Part shown: in pieces, positions 1 to 9,300 of the stretch
Layout: each line of letters starts with the position of its first letter
Numbering within the stretch: the first letter of the stretch is position 1
Assembly (NCBI GenBank): GCA_002633005.1
Contig: NMRA01000691.1
Coordinates: 62,001 to 126,000, forward strand
DNA from: Phoronis australis
Taxonomy: Eukaryota; Phoronida; Phoronidae
Length of the DNA: 64,000 nucleotides
Direction: 5' to 3'
Made by a program: the position numbers and the translations under genes
The notes under the pieces: model-generated
What the model was told of the DNA's origin: nothing
What the model saw: the letters and a program-made list of their open reading frames with translations, nothing else
The model's database searches: none

Positions 1-1564
1 GAAAAGGACTGTTATCAAAATGCATGGATAAAGAAGAACTAATACTTCCATTACATGCATCCTTATGCATGGCGCGTTCATTTTTTTACTTGCATCTGAG
101 TAAATTGGTTTTTTGCAAACTACATGTATAAGAAAGCAATTTTTTAGATTGGTCCAGTGTGTGTCTTTTTGAGGAGGCCAGCACTTCGTTGCTAAAGGTA
201 AGTTAATCCACGCGTTTGTTATGGCTAACCAGTGAGTGTCATAAGGGTAATGCATCGCAAGCGGTCGCCAATACGTTATACGTACCTAAACTGTAGGCTG
301 ATGAATCAGCTAAGCGACAACGTCATCACTTGCTCTTGTACAAATATATGTTGGATATAACTATGGCTTTGTTTGTAACTTAAAATTGAAACCTGCTTAT
401 TTTTGAAATCCAAAAACAGTATTGTCATAGAAAGCAGTGCACCAAGTAAGCATCACAAAAAGTCCCCTCAAAGTAAGAATCAAAGAAAAAATTCCCTCTT
501 TGAAAGAAATTCCGAGAAAAGTCCCCTTTTACAAGGTACAGGCACCTTTCTCCTCAAGTGAGTGAGGACTCTGATCCAATACTTTGACTTGCTGACAGCT
601 TAAAGTGTCTTATCAATTGTCCAGCTCTTGGTAAACCGTCTCACTTCCTCGGCTTTCCCGCTATCCTCAAATACCATCAAAATACCCTGCTTTTTGAAAC
701 ACGTATATTATCATTACTATTATAATTTCCGACATGGGGAATTACACCACCTCCAGAGGTCGTGTAGGTGAAAAGTAACACACGTAGGCCTACCTTATTT
801 ATCAGTTTATTTTTTTAGTTCTAATAACCAAGAGTATTGCCAATTTTTGTAAAATGACAGTATGCAACAGTACATGTAACATAAACAAGACCAACGCGGG
901 GCGTTGAAATGTGCATACAAATGCACCTCAAACGGTTTGCTTCTCTCTATTTGTATCATAAAAAATAGATAGTTCAGGGTGCATTAAAATGCGAAAGTTA
1001 CGTCCATTCTCAAAAATATTTGCCAAATGAAAATCAGTCAAAGAACTCCAAAGGTACAAAAGCAAACGTAAAAAAACAAACTGCCAATTTCAGTAGTCGA
1101 ATCCATCCATCTGCTTGCAAGGGGTTTTGCACATTTACAAACGCTGTACAGCCTTTGATACAAAAACTGTCACTAGTGGGCACCACATTAGTTAGACCAG
1201 TTTGAAAATTCACCTAAGTCAAGCTCTTTTCAGTAAACACACATCTGCCAATTTCGATAATGATCCCCTGCGTGGTTTGGCAGTTACAGAAGCAGAAGAC
1301 GAAAAGAGCCTAAAAATATTAAATGGCCACCAGTCAGTGCAGAATACATTGAATCCACCACAAAAAGGAAAAATGTTGTCGTTTTGATAGTCGAAATTTG
1401 TTAACTCAATTTCACGAAAAAGCATCAAGGAGCTCTGAATTTACAGAGCCAAAAGTAAAAAAAGAAGATTAGCCATCATTGAGAACAGCTGTAGTTGGAT
1501 CGGGCTGAAACTGGCCATCATCAGTTGCCATCTTTATAGGAACACATCTCCTAAATTTCCATAC

Positions 1565-2010
1565 GTGTCAGAATTTTACATGGCTGTCAACCAACTAGTT
1601 AGGTGTACACGTTACTACTGCTACACCTTGTGGTCAAATTGCGAAATAAGGAGACAGCTGGTGAGTTGGACTAAGTTAACCAATGTTCCTGTTGGCCAAA
1701 TGGCAAAACGATCAGAATGGATGTCAACCAACTGGTTAGGTGTACATGTTACTACTGCTACACCTGGTGGTCAAATCGTAAAACTATCCCAAAAAAGAGT
1801 TAGTTGGTTAGTTGGCTGACATTCGACATTCAATAGCTGCCCCACCTGGTTCTCATGTCGTATTGCTATACAGACAGCTAGTTAGTTTCCAGACATCCAA
1901 CATCCAATACCTGCCACACCTGGTGGTCAACTTTCAAAACTATGCAAAGTGACAGTCAGTTGGTTAGTTGGTTGACATCCATGTGAGACATCGTGAGATG
2001 GGGTTGGTTG
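1565..2010. repeat. Diverged tandem-like repeat with GTCAACCAACTGGTTAGGTG core
   Basis: A block reading roughly 'gtcaaccaactagttaggtg, gttactactgctacacc, tggtcaaa' occurs near 1587-1640 and again near 1723-1780. Shorter variants (agttggttagttgg, cacctggtggtcaa) continue to about 1970. The copies differ by many substitutions, so this is an old tandem array. Confidence 0.6.
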
Positions 2011-2089
2011 ATGTCCAGAGGGGGGCAATGAGTTTAATTGGGTGTGAACCAACTACTTGTGTTCTTTGCAACAAAATTGTCACCTACAC

Positions 2090-2552
2090 TCAGTTTACCC
2101 GTTATTTAGTAGATAGGGCCCAACTAGTTGTGTGTGTTGCAACAAATAAAGCCATATACACACACTATGCCCGTTATTTAGTAGATGGGTAGGTATTGTA
2201 GATGCGCCCCCTACTTGTGTCCGTTACAACAAATATATTAATACACACAGCATGCCCACTACTTAGTAGACGGGGTGCTGGTACCAAGACTTTCTCACCC
2301 TAACAAAATACACTGAACTTATCGTTTTCGTTACAAGAAAATACAGTCACACCATATGCCCGTTATTTAGTAGATGCGTAGTAACCGGACTTTCTCTCCC
2401 GACCAAAATACACAGAATTTCTCGTGTTTGTTGGAACAAAGTATAGTCACTGTTACAATAAGCCCGTCATTTTGTAGATGGGGTGATGGTACCCAGACTT
2501 CCTCTCACTTAATGTACAAACTACACGTAAATGCCCGTTATTTAGTAGATGA
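2090..2552. repeat. Interspersed tandem array with CCCGTTATTTAGTAGATG core
   Basis: The core cccgttatttagtagatg, with small changes, appears about six times: near 2098, 2168, 2250, 2358, 2462 and 2531. Spacing is about 70-110 bp. The inter-core sequence is also partly shared (acaaaatacac, gactttctctcc, aacaaa). The conserved core in a changing spacer is unlike a simple satellite. Confidence 0.7.
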
Positions 2553-2739
2553 CGTAAGACCTGAGTTTGGACAACTGACAGTCTTTGTAAACAGCAGTGA
2601 TCAAATGAAGCAGAAAAGGCTAATTTCAAGCCCGTGAATAGCAGAATGTTTAAATTTTGTGCACATATATACAAGGTGTTTAGATGTACAAGTCAACTGC
2701 TAGGGCATCTACCATAAATGACATTAAATAATTCAAAAC

Positions 2740-2985
2740 TCAAATTGTTTCCATATCTTAACATGTTTTGCTCAGCCATATTGTGCGCATTAATAAATGC
2801 ATCAAGTAAGTTAGCAATAACCTATGACAAAATGTACACATATGAACAAGTCAACAGGTACCACCATTGGCACCTCAAAGTTCAATAATAAATGTTCTTT
2901 GTATCTTGACATGTTTTTTTTCTGAAGGCATTCTTTGTGTTTTAATAAATGCATCAACTTTATAACAACATATTTCATTTTACTG
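2740..2985. repeat. Imperfect ~125-bp duplication
   Basis: The series 'atctt(a/g)acatgtttt ... att(c/g)tgtg.. ttaataaatgcatcaa' occurs near 2755-2810 and again near 2897-2960. Both copies carry an AATAAA inside the repeat. Confidence 0.5.
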
Positions 2986-3399
2986 CAGTCTCCATCCAGG
3001 AATATAAAAGACCTGTGTTTTTTGTTAACATGACTAAGAATTAATTTTAATAAGTTTGTAACTGTTGTTATGTGTAATTTCGGTAGTGTCAGTATGATCA
3101 GTTATTCTCTTATGAGTGTTGCAATCCAGATTAATCTTTATTGGCCCACCAAACCTAGTCCATTGTGTTGGACCCATTTACTACACGCTCATTAACTTGC
3201 TGCTTACCAACATTCTTTCTAATTTCCATATCTGTACATGTTTTTGTTTTTAACATGTTCACAATAGCATATCTAAACATGTTAATACTTATATTAGATA
3301 CTACTTACATGTGTATAGTTCAATTTATACTACTTTCATCTACTTGTATGTACTGTTCTTCGTCATTTATGGGTTCGTCATTATTTCTGTGTATTTTTC

Positions 3400-3405
3400 A
3401 ATAAA
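3400..3405 (+). terminator. Candidate polyadenylation signal AATAAA
   Basis: A canonical AATAAA lies at the end of the gene-poor region, just before the Penelope-like fragments. No coding exon upstream is identified, so its use is unproven. Confidence 0.25.
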
Positions 3406-3439
3406 TATTTTTCACCTTGAAAAAACAACATTGTGTCAC

Positions 3440-4200
3440 TTAGACAGCTTAAACTATCAATGAATTATTGTACATATGGACACAAATAGACCTAAAGTCC
3501 TGTAATAATTGACAGTGATGATCCGTTTTAAAACTCGTTCATCTTCAATATGTAAACAAACCCCATCATATGTAGGTTTCCTGTATACTGAGGTTTCAAT
3601 TCCAGACTCATCATAATCAATAAGCACGTCTAAGAACGGTAGCTTGTTGTTAACTGGTAATTCATGCGTGAATTTTAATACAGAATTTTGCTTTAAAACG
3701 AGTTTGATCTCCATCAGCTTATCATGGTTGACAATCATAAAGATATCATCAACATACCTGCAGTACGTGTTCGGCTTTTCCTGAAGACTATCAATAACCT
3801 TAGCTTAAATGTTGCACATGTAAAAATCAGCAAAAGTTGATCCGAGAGGTGAACCCATGGATACACCATTGGTTTGTAAATACAGTTTGCCATCGATGTT
3901 CCTAAAAGGTACTTTTGTAGTGCAAAGTAATAACAAATCTCGAATTACCTCTTTAGGAATACTGGGAAGAGCCATTGATACATGGTTGTACACAGAAGAT
4001 ATTATTATTTCTACAGCTTCAGGGACGTTAGTAAATAAACTTTCAACGTCAAGAGGTACAGGAAAGGAATTTGGTGTTTCGTCAATAGATCTTAATAAAT
4101 CTAAGAATTCATCACGAGTTTACATTGTTCTTATAGGGTAGGTATTGTTTAATAAGTTTATCTAATGTTTTAGCAATTTCATAGGTAGGGGTTAACACTT
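3440..4200 (-). mobile_element. Penelope-like element, reverse transcriptase fragment (family 1, minus arm)
   Basis: Translated on the minus strand this is a Penelope-like reverse transcriptase. In order there are motif A (PLDVESLFTNVP), motif B (NGVSMGSPLGSTFADFYM) and the catalytic motif C (CRYVDDIFMIVNHD), then the conserved LPFLDVLIDYDESG block and YRKPTYDG. A stop follows FYMCNI near 3808, between motifs B and C, so the copy is dead. After YDGVCLH the frame jumps straight to EDERVLKRII, losing about 125 residues that the neighbouring plus arm still has. The YVDD box and the 'SLFTNVP' wording are typical of Penelope-like rather than LINE or LTR elements. No GIY-YIG domain is left in this arm. 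Confidence 0.88.
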
Positions 4201-4790
4201 GCTTATTGATTATGATGAATCTGGCATTAAAACCTCAGTATACAGGAAACCTACATATGATGGGGTTTGTTTACATAAAACTAGCCAATGTCCTCTGAGA
4301 TATAAACTCTGTGTTTTGACAAGCTTTTTGAAAAGAGCATATTCCGTTTGCTCAGACTGGAAAACCTTCAACATTGAGTGTAATCGCATTAAGCAAATTA
4401 TGATAAATAACGGTTACAGCTATAAGTTTGTTGGTGATAATATGAAGCTTTTCATAAGCCAGTTGCAGAAGCCTATGTGTTTAAAACAAGCAAGTGGTTG
4501 TACCACGAAACTATTCTACCGCAACCAATTCCATTCACGTTATATTGAAGATGAATGAGTTTTGAAACGGATCATACATAATAATGTTAAGACCGTTAAG
4601 CCAGAAGACAGCTTTAAGTTAATTATATATTACCAAAACCATAAAACTAAAGATCTTGTTGTTAAAAACAATATGTGCTCAAAGTCTGTCCGAAAGTTAG
4701 CCAAAACTGACTTGATTTATCAGTTCAATTGTCCCCACAACGAATGTATTCGTTCAAACACAGATTGCTCAAGGTATGTTGGTTTTATAT
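4200..4790 (+). mobile_element. Penelope-like element, RT C-terminal fragment (family 1, plus arm)
   Basis: The plus strand from 4200 encodes LIDYDESGIKTSVYRKP, matching the minus arm in reverse orientation. It continues through the post-RT connector (KLFYRNQFHSRYIEDE), a stop at about 4556, then LKRIIHNNVK and a cysteine-bearing stretch (NCPHNECIRSNTDCSRYVGF) that resembles the start of the GIY-YIG region. It breaks off in a TATATG microsatellite. Together with the minus arm it forms a head-to-head fold-back, a layout often left by Penelope-like insertions. Confidence 0.8.
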
Positions 4791-4820
4791 GTATATGTAT
4801 ATGTATATGTATATATATAC
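4787..4820. repeat. (TATATG)n microsatellite
   Basis: Tandem tatatg/tatgta units are visible directly and end the plus-arm Penelope fragment. Confidence 0.85.
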
Positions 4821-5044
4821 TTGATGACTTCGTAGTTCTATAGGACCTTAGGCTTTACTATCGCAAAAAGAGATAAAAGGAAGGTCTTACTTGTACGAAG
4901 TCATAGATTATAGTCCAAATTAAAGAATGGTTACACACAGGTACAGATGTATGTGAAAGAGAAATATTTGAAAATAGAGAAAGTCATTCAAAGAATCCTT
5001 TTGTCAGTAGTTTATGAAGTAGGCATATGGTGTGTTTTTTTACT

Positions 5045-6376
5045 TCAGAGTCCTTCACCACTTAAAAGTCTTTCTACTTCCTCTACTTTTGTTCTCAACC
5101 CAACCTCTGTGTTACCATACGGTCGCTTAAGATGACGTCTGTTACATGAGCGCCCCCCTTTTCTTTTGTTAACGACCAGGTTGTCTTCACCATTGCATGT
5201 TTTTTGTGAACGTATCCCCAACTGACAGAAGATACAATCCAGAAAAGTTAAGAACCACCCGCTGCTCTTACACCCTGTCTGACAATCATGGAAACAGATC
5301 ACCAGTCGACATCTAACACCTTCTTCAGTCTTGACGCACGAGCAACATAGTTTATACACGACTAAAGAGAGAATAAGTCCGAGAGTTAATGCGCAGACGA
5401 CACTGATTGCATTGTATATTTGAATTCTTTTCCACCTTTGGAACGTTTCTTCGCCATTAACTTTTACCACAGGCTTACGTAATTTGACATGGTGAGCTAC
5501 TTTGTCGAAAACTGCTCCCTCTCGTTCTGAAGACAGTTGAGATATATTCATGCGATCGATGTTGCCCGTGGATGAAACAGATGAGCTCTCAGTCTTGGCG
5601 AATGAATTGTAAAAACCGTTTTTCTTTCTTCCGACTTTCACAGTTGCAACTTCTTTGGTGTCCACTTCAAGGGGTGGAGAGGCAGGCCTGTTTGCCTTCA
5701 CAAGAGACGAATAGTTGTCCGTCAAAGTAGTGTTCTGTTCCATCTCCAAACTTGCTACTGTCCTGGTTTCCGCCTGGCTCGCGGCAGTTACGAAAGATAA
5801 GTCTTTCGACAGATTAGATGGTTTTGTTGAGGCTGGACTTCTAGACTTTTTCTGGTCACGAAAGGTTGGCACTATTTGATGATGATCTTTGATGTATGAA
5901 AGGTGTATTTTTTGATCTCCGAGTTTGCGAGTCAAGACATTCAATATAGTTGACACTTGGTTCTCTTTTGTGGATCTTGACATAGCCGTCTGGTGTGTCG
6001 CCAATTCTGACCGGTTGAGTGTAGTGCCGTTTGTAAACACTAGGTCTTGTTGAATTGACCTTTGTGGAGTTGCTGAATCGCCCGTTTCAAAATTCAGTGT
6101 TGATGTGATGTTGCTAAAATGATCTCTCTTCACGGTATAATCATTAAACCCTTTATTTTGAGGCTTGTGAAGTACGGTTCTTGTCGGATAAATGTCTGGT
6201 AAACATCCAATCCGCATGTCAGTTAGTAACGTGAAAACCAAAGTAAGGCAAACTTTAAAATTATTTTGATCTAGTCTGTCCTTCATGACAGCAGCAATGC
6301 GTGACATCAGATGACACGTACGAAGTGTTTGTTGCGTAACTATAAATAGGTAAATAAAACAACAAGAATGGATCAA
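5045..6376 (-). CDS. Uncharacterised single-pass membrane protein, intronless
   Basis: One open frame of 443 codons, by far the longest in the window. The first ~13 codons lie in a Penelope terminal repeat, so the true start is more likely the Met at about 6309 (MSRIAAV) or 6288 (MKDRLDQ). Either is followed by a hydrophobic stretch (FKVCLTLVFTLLTDMRIG) that looks like a signal peptide. A Ser/Thr- and charge-rich region of about 270 residues follows, with possible N-glycosylation sites (NGT, NRS, NTT, NIS), then one strong membrane helix (IYNAISVVCALTLGLILSLV, about residues 310-340 of the long frame). The ~100-residue tail begins CCSC, holds about ten cysteines, then becomes basic. This suggests a type I membrane protein with a palmitoylatable tail. 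I recognise no family. A spliced upstream exon is possible. Neighbours are all retroelement debris. Confidence 0.6.
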   Translation of the reverse strand: MIHSCCFIYLFIVTQQTLRTCHLMSRIAAVMKDRLDQNNFKVCLTLVFTLLTDMRIGCLPDIYPTRTVLHKPQNKGFNDYTVKRDHFSNITSTLNFETGDSATPQRSIQQDLVFTNGTTLNRSELATHQTAMSRSTKENQVSTILNVLTRKLGDQKIHLSYIKDHHQIVPTFRDQKKSRSPASTKPSNLSKDLSFVTAASQAETRTVASLEMEQNTTLTDNYSSLVKANRPASPPLEVDTKEVATVKVGRKKNGFYNSFAKTESSSVSSTGNIDRMNISQLSSEREGAVFDKVAHHVKLRKPVVKVNGEETFQRWKRIQIYNAISVVCALTLGLILSLVVYKLCCSCVKTEEGVRCRLVICFHDCQTGCKSSGWFLTFLDCIFCQLGIRSQKTCNGEDNLVVNKRKGGRSCNRRHLKRPYGNTEVGLRTKVEEVERLLSGEGL

Positions 6377-6417
6377 CTGAAATATTCGGATGTAATAACG
6401 TCCTTTGACAACAGAAA
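6341..6417 (-). repeat. Penelope-like terminal repeat (pLTR), minus orientation
   Basis: The reverse complement matches the repeat at 8041, 11105 and 44612 (aaaggacgttattacatccg ... gatccattcttgttgttttatttacctatttata). It ends at 6341 with a TATA-like cctatttatag and adjoins the 5' part of the membrane-protein frame. Confidence 0.85.
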
Positions 6418-6529
6418 GAGAAATAAAGAAACATCAAACACTATATGACAATTGACATTTAAGCTATGGTGTAATGAATACTAACAATTTTGCGTAAAAA
6501 AATCAATGATATAATTTAAGAAGTTTTTA

Positions 6530-8050
6530 TGTTCAATCCATGAGGTTCCAGTGTATTGAGCTTGTCTATCCAATATTGTTCTTTTTTGAGTCTGTGAGGG
6601 TACTGGGGTGTTGGAGTTTTTCTATTATTTGTACAGAAAGATCTTGACTATTATGGTTTTTGGAATTGAAATGATTACCTACAGTATCAGAAGTTTTTTT
6701 ATGTATTATGTTAAATCTATGATTAGGAAACCGAGTTTGTAGATTATGCTGAGTTTGTCCTACGTATTGGATAGAACATTTTTTACAAGTTATAAGCTAA
6801 AATGATATTGTTGGAGGTGCAATCTGCATAAAGTTTTATTTCAAAGTTTTCATTGGTTTGGGAAGACTGGAAAAAGTGCTATCGTTGATAAAGTTACACA
6901 TTTTACACCTAGTTTTGTTACATTGGGTGTTGCCAATAGGTTTATCAGTTTGGTGTATATTGTCGATAATAGCATTAACTAAATAATTTTTTTAATTTTT
7001 ACAGTTTCTCCAAAAAATTATAGGTGGATGAGGAAATAGGTTTTTCATTTGAGGGGAAATATGCAGCGTGGAAAGACGTTTTCTGAAGACGTGGCTAATT
7101 CCGTTTAAACATGGATTGAACACAGTTATGAATGGTATTCTATTAGTAGTATTGCCTTTAGTTTTAGTTTTTAAAGATTCATTTCGTGTGATTGAAGGGA
7201 CTTTGTCAAACTGTTTGTGTATAAGATGTAAGGGGAAATGACGTTGAACTAGATAGTACTTGAGTTCTTTTAAACGGTTATTAAAGGAAGTTTCTTCTGG
7301 AGAAATGCGTCGAATTCTTAGGGTAAGGCTATATGGAAGGCTTTTCTTGCAATTAAAGGGATGACACGAGTGATATGACAGATATTGGTGTTTGTCAGTT
7401 TCTTTACAGAATAAGTCCGTTCCTAGTTTATCATTATTAAGGATGACAGTTACATCTAAAAATGAGACTTTATTTTGAGAAATGTCATGAGTGAACTTTA
7501 TAGTAGGGTAAAATTTGTTAATGTTTTCTAAAAAATACATCTAATTTTTGTGGGCCATGGGTCCAGATCATAAAAATGTCATGAATGTACCTTAGCCAGA
7601 GAAGAGGTTTTTCAGAGCAGGATTTGATGAAGCTGTTTTCAAGATATCCCATAAAAAAGTTTGGTAAAAGTAGGAGCAACCCTAGTGCCCATAGCTTTGT
7701 CTAATATTTGGAGATAGTGATTATTATTAAAGGTAAAATGATTCATGGTAAGTACATGTTCAAGAAGAGAGAAAATAACAGATGTAGGTACATTAGGATT
7801 ATTTCGTTGACTAAGAAACTTGGTACAGGCTTCTATGACTTCATGTTGAGGAATATTATTGTATAAGCTTTTAACATCAAGAGTTACGAGAAGGGCATTT
7901 TTAGGTAAATCACTGATGTTTTTGATTATATTAAGAAAATAATTCGTATCTTTAACATATGAAGGAAGGGTGGGGACAAATTGCTGAAGATGGCAGTCGG
8001 CAAAGTGATAATTTTTTTCTTTATGGCAGTTGTTGCTGGTTTCTGTTGAC
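6530..8050 (-). mobile_element. Penelope-like element copy B (family 2): RT, connector and GIY-YIG, decayed
   Basis: From 8050 downward the minus strand encodes the RT core: 'ADCHLQQFVPTLPSYVKDT', motif A LVTLDVKSLYNNIP, a motif-B region (DKAMGTRVAPTFTKLF) and motif C reading RYIHDIFMIW. The invariant YxDD has thus become YIHD. A frame change follows, then IKFTHDISQNKVSFLDV, the post-RT connector ending near 6992, and a GIY-YIG remnant at about 6540-6960. On the minus strand that remnant gives YVGQTQHNLQTRF and later NHFNSKNHNSQD. Frameshifts and the lost Asp make it non-functional. It is truncated at its RT end at 8050, where it meets the terminal repeat of copy C in inverted orientation. 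Confidence 0.88.
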
Positions 8051-8180
8051 AAAGGACGTTATTACATCCGAAAATTTCAGTTGATCCATTCTTGTTTTTT
8101 ATTTACCTATTTATATTCTACATTTCGTATGATTGGGAGGATCTGAATCGCCTTATTTAGTTTCAGATTTATTTTCTACG
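8041..8180 (+). repeat. Penelope-like terminal repeat (pLTR), upstream of copy C
   Basis: Sequence ttctgttgacaaaggacgtt through ggaggatctgaatcgccttatttagtttcag is repeated at 11095-11260 with few differences, bracketing copy C as a direct pair. Copies also lie at 6341 (inverted) and 44612. Confidence 0.85.
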
Positions 8181-8240
8181 TTATTTATCATCTTCTTATC
8201 TGAAGCATCCATCATAATAGTAGATCCTAAATGAGGTAAT

Positions 8241-9057
8241 ATGAATGGAAGAAAGTTTAATCAAGCAAAGAAGACACTGGACAAACACATAAGATATCAA
8301 CATCATTTTAATTCTCTATCCAACTTCAAGAAGATCAAATATTATCCTAAAGGACTAGAACTCAAAAAGACCCCGGCTATAGAATGCATCAACAAGTTTC
8401 AAGTCAAATGGAATAATATTCTCCACAGTGCATCTCTAGCTCTTCAGGACACTCTTATTTAAGAATTTTTTGTCCTACAGCAGCATTACAAAGACTTGTC
8501 AAGCAGTTATATCCAACATCTGAATGAACAAACTCAAAAGGAACTACAAAACTTCAAAATCCGTAAAGAATCTGAACTTAAGAAAAGACAAAATTCCAAA
8601 CTCACAGAAAGGCTTTCACATGTAAGAAATACTACTGTAATCAATGGATCTCACTACGTAACAACAAATATTCCTCCTGATGGTAATAAATTGTTTTTCC
8701 GTTGTATACGTTTAGCCCTCTATGGCACTGACATTTGTCACGCTTACATCAGATCAGAAATAGTAAACCATTTGAAAAGAAACTAAGCAAAATACGGTAT
8801 TCTAATGGATGAAGACCATCAGGAACATCTACGAAACATGGCGAAAACAAATGGCAACATCAAATTGTGGGCCACTCAAGCCGAAATATTCGCAACTTTT
8901 ACTCTTTTTCATAAAGACATCTACGTCAACAATACTATTGGAAACAACATACGTTGGATTAAATACACCTCAGAGAATATCAACAGCAAACCCATATTAC
9001 TTCTAAACCGCAACCACCATTTCAACCTGTTGGACAGCAAACATACTCCAGATAACT
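8241..9057 (+). pseudogene. OTU-domain-like ORF carried by Penelope-like element copy C
   Basis: Three blocks in the plus strand read as one protein interrupted by stops at about 8460 and 8784: 8241-8462, 8496-8786 and 8805-9059. The first is a helical, basic N-terminal region (TLDKHIRYQHHFNSL). The second has a coiled-coil stretch, then 'IPPDGNKLFFRCIRLALYG' and HAYIRSEIVNHL. The third has WATQAEIFATFTLFHKDIYV and ends NHHFNLLD. This follows the OTU cysteine-protease layout: a DGNC-F box, H..(I/L)R..(I/V)..., a W(G/A)T..E(I/L)xA box and a terminal HF/HY. The catalytic Cys of DGNC is Lys here, so this copy could not be an active protease. The ORF lies between the terminal repeat and the RT ORF and is probably part of the element. 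It could instead be captured host sequence. Confidence 0.65.
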
Positions 9058-9059
9058 AG

Positions 9060-9300
9060 CTCGATCAAACCACAGGCGCTTGGGTTTATCGCAAATGACG
9101 TCACTCAATAATATATATAAGAAAACATAAAGGTTGGACACTTAAACTTTGCCAAGCCGAGGCTCCCAACTTCAGCCGTCCAAAATCCAAATAAAATCTC
9201 CGTGCACCTCCCTCAGTCTGGTGTTGCATAAACCTTCGAAGCCTCATCTTTCCTAGATCCCTTTAACTGTCTTCGTGAGTGGTGAATTGGCGATGGNCGG
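9060..9300 (+). other. Spacer between OTU-like ORF and RT ORF of the Penelope-like element
   Basis: No convincing frame. It contains a TATA-like atatatataag near 9110 and one N at 9297, which may mark a contig join or low-quality base. Confidence 0.5.

Larger units (their letters stand above)
1..3440. other. Gene-poor AT-rich stretch with degenerate repeats
   Basis: No open frame here shows a recognisable domain. Two short plus-strand frames (1020-1205 and 1202-1387) overlap and lack splice signals or family features. The stretch holds several diverged repeats, listed separately, and a canonical AATAAA at 3400-3405. It could be the 3' untranslated end of an upstream plus-strand gene, but no coding exon supports that. 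Confidence 0.5.

Noticed and set aside
1219-1428. Minus frame of 69 codons opposite two small plus frames
   Set aside because: All three are mutually overlapping with no domain, conservation or splice evidence.
2090-2552. CRISPR-like array
   Set aside because: Repeats are imperfect, spacers are irregular and partly shared, and the genome is animal.
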